Assembly (NCBI GenBank): GCA_023422485.1
Contig: JAGTAM010000108.1
Location: forward strand, 1 to 11,379
DNA length: 11,379 nucleotides
From: Pseudomonadota bacterium
GTDB taxonomy: Bacteria; Pseudomonadota; Alphaproteobacteria; Rhizobiales; Beijerinckiaceae
Direction: 5' to 3'
Shown piece by piece: positions 7,396 to 11,379 of this stretch; within the stretch, counting starts at the first letter, position 1; each line of letters opens with the position of its first letter. The position numbers and the translations under genes are program-made. The notes below the pieces were generated by a model. That model was not told the origin of the DNA and did no database searches. It worked only from the letters and a program-made list of their open reading frames with translations.

Positions 7396-8994
7396 TCAGT
7401 AGTTGATCGTGGCGCGCAGGCTCATGACCGTGGCGTTGCGCAGCCGGCGGCCGCGCGCATCCGCGAGGCCGCCGCCGGGCCGCATGACGTATTGCAGATC
7501 CGGCTGAAGGGTGAAGCCGGGGACGAATTCCGCCTGATAGGTCGCCTCGAAGACGGTCTCGCTGCTGCGCAGCGGCCCCGATCCGACGCCGAAGAGGCGC
7601 GCATCCCGGTCGAAGGCGCGGGCGGCCGGGCTGATGCGCGAGTGGATGACGCCGAACCCGAGCGTATCGTTGGGGCGCCCGGCGAAGAGGCCCCGGTAGG
7701 CGATGCCGGCATCGACGTAGAGGTCGATGAGGTTGCGATCGCTCGGCACCGCCGAGACGCGCAGGAAGGCCGAGGCGCCGACATTGTCCCGACCGGGCTC
7801 CCGATAGATGGTCTGGTCGAGCATCGCGTAGAGGCCCGCATCACCCCGGAAGCGGCGGGCGATGCCGCTGGCCTTGGGATCGGCCAGGAACCGCCCTCGC
7901 ACCTCGTCGAGGCGCGGGCTGTCGAACCGACCGAAGTGATACCAGCCCCCCAGGGTTGCCGTGCCAGGCAGGTGATCCGTGCCCGGCAGGCTGCGATAGG
8001 CGTAAGCCACCTCGCCGATCAGGAGCGCGGGATCGTTGACGCGAAAGTTCGTGCCGGTGCGGTTGCGCCGCTGCGGATCGGTTTCGTCGCCAGGCGGCGG
8101 CGTCCCCGCCGGATCGCCGTTGAACAGGGCGCCCTGAAACGAGAGTTCGAACGTCGGCTCGTATTTCAGGCGGATGGCGGGCGTCGCCAGCGGGTAGATC
8201 GGCCCGCCGCTCGGCAGCACCACCGCGCCGACATTCGGCCAGCCGAAGCCGGCATTGACGAACACCACCGCCGATTGGGCGATCGCGAATTCGGTATCGG
8301 CCGAGATCTGCCCGATCTTCACCGAGAACCGATCGTCGAGGAAGCGCTGTTCGATCCACAATTCGAACAGCCGGGTGGAGGGCAGCGCCTCGATGCCGCT
8401 CACCGTGGTCAGGTTGTTGGCGTAAAGCCGCGACAGACCGTGACCGTGAATCTGGAAGAAGTCGGTGTGGAAGCGGGCACCGTTCCATCCGACGAGCCGG
8501 TCGAGATCGATGTCGAGCGAGGTGTCGAGGCGCCCGCCATAGGTCGCTCCGCGCCGAAGTCCGCCGGCGGTATTCGAAAAGCCCTCGCCGATATAGGTCA
8601 GGACGTAGGTGATGCCGCGCTCGGCGAGGGCGGCGCGCAGGCCGAACGGATCGCCGTAGGGCCCGAGGGCATCCTGAAGCGAGCCCTGGTTCGTCACCGA
8701 GACCTGGTCCGAGGTCCGGGACTGCGCCACCGCGGTCTGCGGATCGCCGCCCGCGCCCGTCAGCGGGAGCGCTAGCGGCAGAGGTAACTGGGGCAGCGAG
8801 GATTGCGCCTCCGCTTGGCCGGAGGCGGCGCAGAGAAGAGCGGATAGGGCGAGGACCAAGCCGGTCCTCGTGGGACGGAGCGCTCCCCCCAATCGCCCGC
8901 GTGTCGGTTTCGCTCTCAAATCATCGCTCGGCTCGAGGCAAAGAGGTTGTCCGCGAGCAGCGATCCTCGGTCGAGGCGAGCGGCGCGGTCGCAA
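7396..8994 (-). CDS. OprB-type carbohydrate-selective outer-membrane porin
   Basis: Up to 532 residues. A signal peptide core (GLVLALSALLCAASGQAEA, about 45-63 of the longest form) is followed by a low-complexity Pro/Leu/Gln linker, then the OprB core. This begins with GDPFGLRAALAERGITYVLTY and an N-terminal strand region rich in paired D/R and aromatic residues (GRLDTSLDIDLDRLVGWNGARFHTDFF, in pieces). The alternating beta-strand pattern continues to a terminal Asn-Tyr, the aromatic end expected for outer-membrane barrel insertion. The start is uncertain. No in-frame ATG lies before the signal peptide, and TTG codons occur at 8994, 8919 and 8892. The one at 8892 gives the most normal signal peptide of about 29 residues, while 8994 gives an unusual Arg-rich extension. 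It lies downstream of the sigma-54 activator gene on the same strand. The substrate cannot be read from sequence. Confidence 0.88.
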   Translation of the reverse strand: MRPRRSPRPRIAARGQPLCLEPSDDLRAKPTRGRLGGALRPTRTGLVLALSALLCAASGQAEAQSSLPQLPLPLALPLTGAGGDPQTAVAQSRTSDQVSVTNQGSLQDALGPYGDPFGLRAALAERGITYVLTYIGEGFSNTAGGLRRGATYGGRLDTSLDIDLDRLVGWNGARFHTDFFQIHGHGLSRLYANNLTTVSGIEALPSTRLFELWIEQRFLDDRFSVKIGQISADTEFAIAQSAVVFVNAGFGWPNVGAVVLPSGGPIYPLATPAIRLKYEPTFELSFQGALFNGDPAGTPPPGDETDPQRRNRTGTNFRVNDPALLIGEVAYAYRSLPGTDHLPGTATLGGWYHFGRFDSPRLDEVRGRFLADPKASGIARRFRGDAGLYAMLDQTIYREPGRDNVGASAFLRVSAVPSDRNLIDLYVDAGIAYRGLFAGRPNDTLGFGVIHSRISPAARAFDRDARLFGVGSGPLRSSETVFEATYQAEFVPGFTLQPDLQYVMRPGGGLADARGRRLRNATVMSLRATINY

Positions 8995-9078
8995 CCTATC
9001 GATCGGGACTGAAGCAGGTGCAAATGACAGCCCTGCGAAGCGGGCTCGCTCGAGGGCCAGCCGAGAGATCGCCGTCCG

Positions 9079-10983
9079 TCAGATTCGCTGGACGCCCAGC
9101 ACCTTCATCCGCGAGCGCAGGGTGGTGGGCTTGAGGCCGAGCAACTCGGCCGCGCCGCCGGCACCGAAGATCTTTCCGCCGCTCATCTGAAGCGCCGCCT
9201 CGATCTCGCTGCGGGCCCGCGTCCTGCGCTCCTCCTCGGTCAGGGGCCGGCCGGTCTCCGCCGGCGGCGCGATCACCCGTGCCTCGGGCCCGAAGCCATG
9301 GGCCTCCGGCAGGTCGAAGCGCAGGCGCCCGCGCTCGGCGAGGATCGCGGCGCGCTCGATCACATTTTCCAACTCGCGCACATTGCCCGGCCAATCGTAG
9401 CGGCTCAGGCGGCGGGAATCGGCCTCGGTCAGGCGCAGATCCGCCCGGTTGAGGCGCCGGGCGGCCGCCTTGAGGACATGTTGCGCGATCAGCGGCACGT
9501 CCTCGCGGCGCTCGCGCAAGGGGGCCGAGGCGATGGGGAAGACGTTGAGGCGGAAGTAGAGATCCTCGCGGAAGCGTCCACGGCGCACCTCCTCCTTCAA
9601 GTCCCGGTTGGTCGCTGCGATCAGCCGTATGTCGACGGCGCGGGTGCGCTCCTCGCCGACCCGCTCGAACTGGCGCTCCTGGAGGACGCGCAGGAGCTTG
9701 CCCTGGAGGTCGAGTGGTATCTCGCCGACCTCGTCAAGGAACAGCGTGCCGCCGTCTGCGAGTTCGAACCGCCCGACCCTGTCGCGCAGGGCGCCGGTGA
9801 ACGCGCCCCTGGCATGCCCGAAGAATTCGCTCTCGAACAGGTCGCGCGGGATCGCCGCGCAGTTGACGCGGATCAGCGGCCGGTCGCGGCGTCGGCTCGC
9901 CTCGTGGATCGCCCGGGCGATCAGCTCCTTGCCGGTTCCGGATTCGCCCGTGACGAGGACCGTGGCATCGGTACCTGCCACCACGTCGATCTGGTGCCGC
10001 AAGGCCTCGATCGCCGGGCTGCGGCCGATGATGCCCTGGTGGTGACTCTCGGCGCGGATTTCCTCCTTCAGATAGGCGTTCTCCTGCTCCAAACGCTCGC
10101 GCAGCGAATCGACCTCAGCCAGCGCCGCCCGCAGCCGTTCCTCCGCCTCGCGGCGCTGGCTGACATCGCGGAACACGATCACCGCGCCGAGCAACTGTCC
10201 GCCCTCGCGGATCGGCGTCGAGGTGTACTCGACGGGAAAGCAGGTGCCGTCTTTGCGCCAGAACACCTCGTCGTCGACCTGACGTACGGCTCCGTCGCGG
10301 AAGGCGGCGTAGATCGGGCAATCACGATGCGGATAGTGGCTCCCACCCGCATGGGTATGGTGAACGGTGGCGTGCATGTCCTTGCCGACGAGATCGGCCG
10401 AGCGCCAGCCCAGCATCCGCTCCGCGGCCGGATTGACGAAGGTGGTGACCCCCTCGGCATTGACGCCGTAGATCCCCTCCCCGGCCGCCCGCAGGATCAG
10501 GCGGTTGCCGCGCTCGATGTCGCGGAAGATGCGCTCCATCCGCTGCCATTCGGGCAGGCCGGCGCGCATATGCGCCTCGGCCTCCTCATCGATGCGGCGG
10601 CGCTCGCGCTCGTCGAGATCGTGGAGGGTAACGAGGAGGCGCACGGGCTCGCCCGCCAGCACGCAGGCGGCATATTCGAGCCGCAGCATCGTGCCGTCTC
10701 CATGGTGCGGCGTGAGGGCGTGCGTCCACCATCGTCCCTCGGCCAGTACCGCCTGCGTGAACACCACGAGGGCCGCCCGCTGGTCGGGATGCAGGGCACT
10801 CACCGGCATCGCCCGTAGCGCAGCCCGGCTGTGGCCGCGCAGCCGGGTTGCGGCGGGGTTGGCGTCGGCGATGCGATCATCGAAAGGCTCAAACACCATC
10901 ATCGCCTCGCCATTCTCCTCGAAGGCGGAGCCGTAGGCCGACGACGGTTGCGGCAGAGATGACAGCACCACGAAATCTCGCAT
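9079..10983 (-). CDS. Sigma-54-dependent activator with two PAS domains (PAS-PAS-AAA+-Fis)
   Basis: A 634-residue bacterial enhancer-binding protein. PAS-like domain 1 spans about 15-125. A PAS domain at about 160-280 contains a His/Cys-rich segment (HHTHAGGSHYPHRDCP, 208-223). A coiled linker (about 280-312) follows. The AAA+ core spans about 318-555 with Walker A GESGTGKE (346-353), the sigma-54 contact loop GAFTGA (393-398), Walker B GTLFLDE (412-418) and the WPGNVRELEN box (531-540). A Fis-type helix-turn-helix closes the protein (about 592-634, GGAAELLGLKPTTLRSRM). It has no receiver domain, so the signal is sensed by the PAS domains and not by phosphorylation. It is cytosolic. It starts 5 bp from a 33-bp inverted repeat and is divergent from cynS, which carries a consensus sigma-54 promoter, so cynS is its probable target. 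The start ATG has only a weak ribosome site (GGGCGA). Confidence 0.95.
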   Translation of the reverse strand: MRDFVVLSSLPQPSSAYGSAFEENGEAMMVFEPFDDRIADANPAATRLRGHSRAALRAMPVSALHPDQRAALVVFTQAVLAEGRWWTHALTPHHGDGTMLRLEYAACVLAGEPVRLLVTLHDLDERERRRIDEEAEAHMRAGLPEWQRMERIFRDIERGNRLILRAAGEGIYGVNAEGVTTFVNPAAERMLGWRSADLVGKDMHATVHHTHAGGSHYPHRDCPIYAAFRDGAVRQVDDEVFWRKDGTCFPVEYTSTPIREGGQLLGAVIVFRDVSQRREAEERLRAALAEVDSLRERLEQENAYLKEEIRAESHHQGIIGRSPAIEALRHQIDVVAGTDATVLVTGESGTGKELIARAIHEASRRRDRPLIRVNCAAIPRDLFESEFFGHARGAFTGALRDRVGRFELADGGTLFLDEVGEIPLDLQGKLLRVLQERQFERVGEERTRAVDIRLIAATNRDLKEEVRRGRFREDLYFRLNVFPIASAPLRERREDVPLIAQHVLKAAARRLNRADLRLTEADSRRLSRYDWPGNVRELENVIERAAILAERGRLRFDLPEAHGFGPEARVIAPPAETGRPLTEEERRTRARSEIEAALQMSGGKIFGAGGAAELLGLKPTTLRSRMKVLGVQRI

Positions 10984-10988
10984 TCGCC

Positions 10989-11021
10989 CAACGATATTTC
11001 GTCATAGACGAAATATCGTTG
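10989..11021. promoter_or_regulatory. 33-bp perfect inverted repeat, probable activator binding site (enhancer/UAS)
   Basis: CAACGATATTTCGTC (10989-11003), spacer ATA, then the exact complement GACGAAATATCGTTG (11007-11021): 15-bp arms without a mismatch. Its centre is about 100 bp upstream of the start predicted from the sigma-54 promoter, the normal enhancer distance, and its edge is 5 bp from the activator start codon. The Fis-type HTH of the activator binds as a dimer, which fits dyad symmetry. The same site could therefore activate cynS and autoregulate the activator. Binding is inferred. Confidence 0.8.
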
Positions 11022-11037
11022 TTCAGCGAGAAAGATG

Positions 11038-11050
11038 CAAATCGTTGATA
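11038..11050. promoter_or_regulatory. Exact IHF consensus match between enhancer and promoter
   Basis: CAAATCGTTGATA matches YAANNNNTTGATW, the reverse complement of the IHF consensus WATCAANNNNTTR, at every defined position. It sits between the inverted repeat and the -24/-12 promoter, where DNA bending helps an enhancer-bound activator touch sigma-54 polymerase. A chance match is possible, but the placement is the expected one. An ATCGTTG half-site of the inverted repeat is also contained here (11041-11047). Confidence 0.6.
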
Positions 11051-11078
11051 GGGATGTATTTTCAACCTGAGTGAGGGC

Positions 11079-11093
11079 TGGCACGCCGCTTGC
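11079..11093 (+). promoter_or_regulatory. Sigma-54 (-24/-12) promoter of cynS
   Basis: TGGCACGCCGCTTGC fits the sigma-54 consensus TGGCACG-N4-TTGC at all defined bases, with GG at -24 and GC at -12. Transcription should start near 11104-11106, leaving a leader of about 150 nt before the cynS ATG. With the flanking CA the element (11079-11095) is nearly self-complementary, so the opposite strand also reads TGGCAAGCGGCGTGC with GG and GC correctly spaced. Confidence 0.85.
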
Positions 11094-11148
11094 CAACCAT
11101 CTTCGCATCGACGGGTCCGATCAGGCCTCCCGTCATCCGATTACCGTT

Positions 11149-11214
11149 CTGACCGCGCAAGTGGCCGGGACGGTCAGGCCGTTCGGAGGCCATGCCCCCA
11201 GGCATCCGAACGGC
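11149..11214 (+). promoter_or_regulatory. Two abutting hairpins in the cynS leader
   Basis: Stem 1: CTGACCG (11149-11155) with CGGTCAG (11171-11177). Stem 2 begins at the next base: GCCGTTCGGA (11178-11187) with TCCGAACGGC (11205-11214), ten perfect pairs, containing an inner TGCC/GGCA stem with CCCA loop. GGAGGCC (11185-11191) could instead pair with GGCCTCC (11124-11130), a mutually exclusive fold. The last stem ends 26 bases before the cynS ribosome site. There is no T-tract. Regulation or mRNA stabilisation is inference. I recognise no known riboswitch. Confidence 0.5.
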
Positions 11215-11252
11215 TACCCCGATCACGGCGGATCGCCGACAGGGAGACGAGC

Positions 11253-11379
11253 ATGAAGCGCGAAGACCTCACCGAGAAGCTTCTCGACATCAAGCGCGAG
11301 AAGGGCTGGACCTGGAAATACATCCAGGACGAGATCGGCGGCATCTCGCCGATCCTCATCACGGCCGCCTGCATGGGCC
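11253..11379 (+). CDS. cynS: Cyanase (cyanate hydratase), N-terminal part; runs off the window
   Basis: The first 42 codons, beginning MKREDLTEKLLDIKREKGWT and continuing WKYIQDEIGGISPILITAACMG, match the N-terminal helical (HTH-like) domain of cyanase. Family landmarks are the LxxKLLxxKxxKGWTW start and the SPxxxTAACMG segment. The enzyme converts cyanate plus bicarbonate to carbamate, which yields ammonia and carbon dioxide, detoxifying cyanate and supplying nitrogen. The catalytic Arg/Glu/Ser residues lie in the missing C-terminal part. Full length would be about 150 residues. AGGGAGA at 11241-11247 lies five bases before the ATG, a strong ribosome site. It is preceded by the sigma-54 promoter and divergent from the PAS-containing activator, so enhancer-dependent induction is expected. 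Confidence 0.95.
   Translation, partial: MKREDLTEKLLDIKREKGWTWKYIQDEIGGISPILITAACMG

Noticed and set aside
7492..8775. 427-codon plus-strand open frame opposite the porin
   Set aside because: Composition is Arg/Glu/Asp/Ala-rich without motifs, and the minus-strand frame has a signal peptide and OprB core.
9298..10818. 506-codon plus-strand open frame opposite the sigma-54 activator
   Set aside because: It lies antisense to a gene with complete AAA+ and HTH motifs. Its translation has no recognisable domain, and such frames are common in GC-rich DNA.
10989..11021. Inverted repeat read as a transcription terminator
   Set aside because: There is no T-tract on either side and it lies at the start of a gene, not the end. 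Its distance to the sigma-54 promoter fits an enhancer site better.

Overview
The window looks like chromosomal DNA of a high-GC alphaproteobacterium, probably a Methylobacterium/Methylorubrum-type member of the Rhizobiales. This is inferred from base composition, codon use and gene content, not from a marker gene. About 93% is coding. I see no RNA genes, insertion sequences, phage genes or CRISPR arrays. Many long opposite-strand reading frames are GC-driven shadows of real genes.

Left part (1-2463): the first 61 codons of a small conserved-type protein (minus) lie divergent from a SpeE-like SAM-fold enzyme (plus). That gene converges on a two-gene minus-strand unit encoding a manganese catalase and then a DUF892/YciE-type ferritin-like protein. 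A 9-bp all-GC hairpin sits between these two, and a second hairpin (GGAA loop, then TTTT) lies in the catalase leader.

Middle part (2464-7395): a 950-residue membrane-bound HAMP-PAS-PAS-GGDEF-EAL protein (minus) is divergent from an exported amicyanin-type cupredoxin (plus). The cupredoxin is followed by a di-haem peroxidase of the CcpA/MauG family with a MauG-like tyrosine in place of the usual methionine ligand. Catalase, ferritin-like protein and peroxidase give this part a peroxide/redox theme, and the c-di-GMP enzyme is their neighbour.

Right part (7396-11379): an OprB-type outer-membrane porin (minus), a PAS-PAS-AAA+-Fis sigma-54 activator (minus), and divergently the first 42 codons of cyanase (cynS, plus). 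The activator-cynS gap is the most informative region. It holds a perfect 15-bp-arm inverted repeat (33 bp overall), an exact match to the IHF consensus, and a consensus -24/-12 sigma-54 promoter, in the order expected for an enhancer-dependent promoter and with the repeat centred about 100 bp upstream of the predicted start. A roughly 150-nt cynS leader with two abutting hairpins follows. The best candidate for an undescribed system is therefore sigma-54/bacterial enhancer-binding-protein control of cyanase by a dedicated adjacent PAS-containing activator. The second is the orphan cupredoxin/MauG-like pair.
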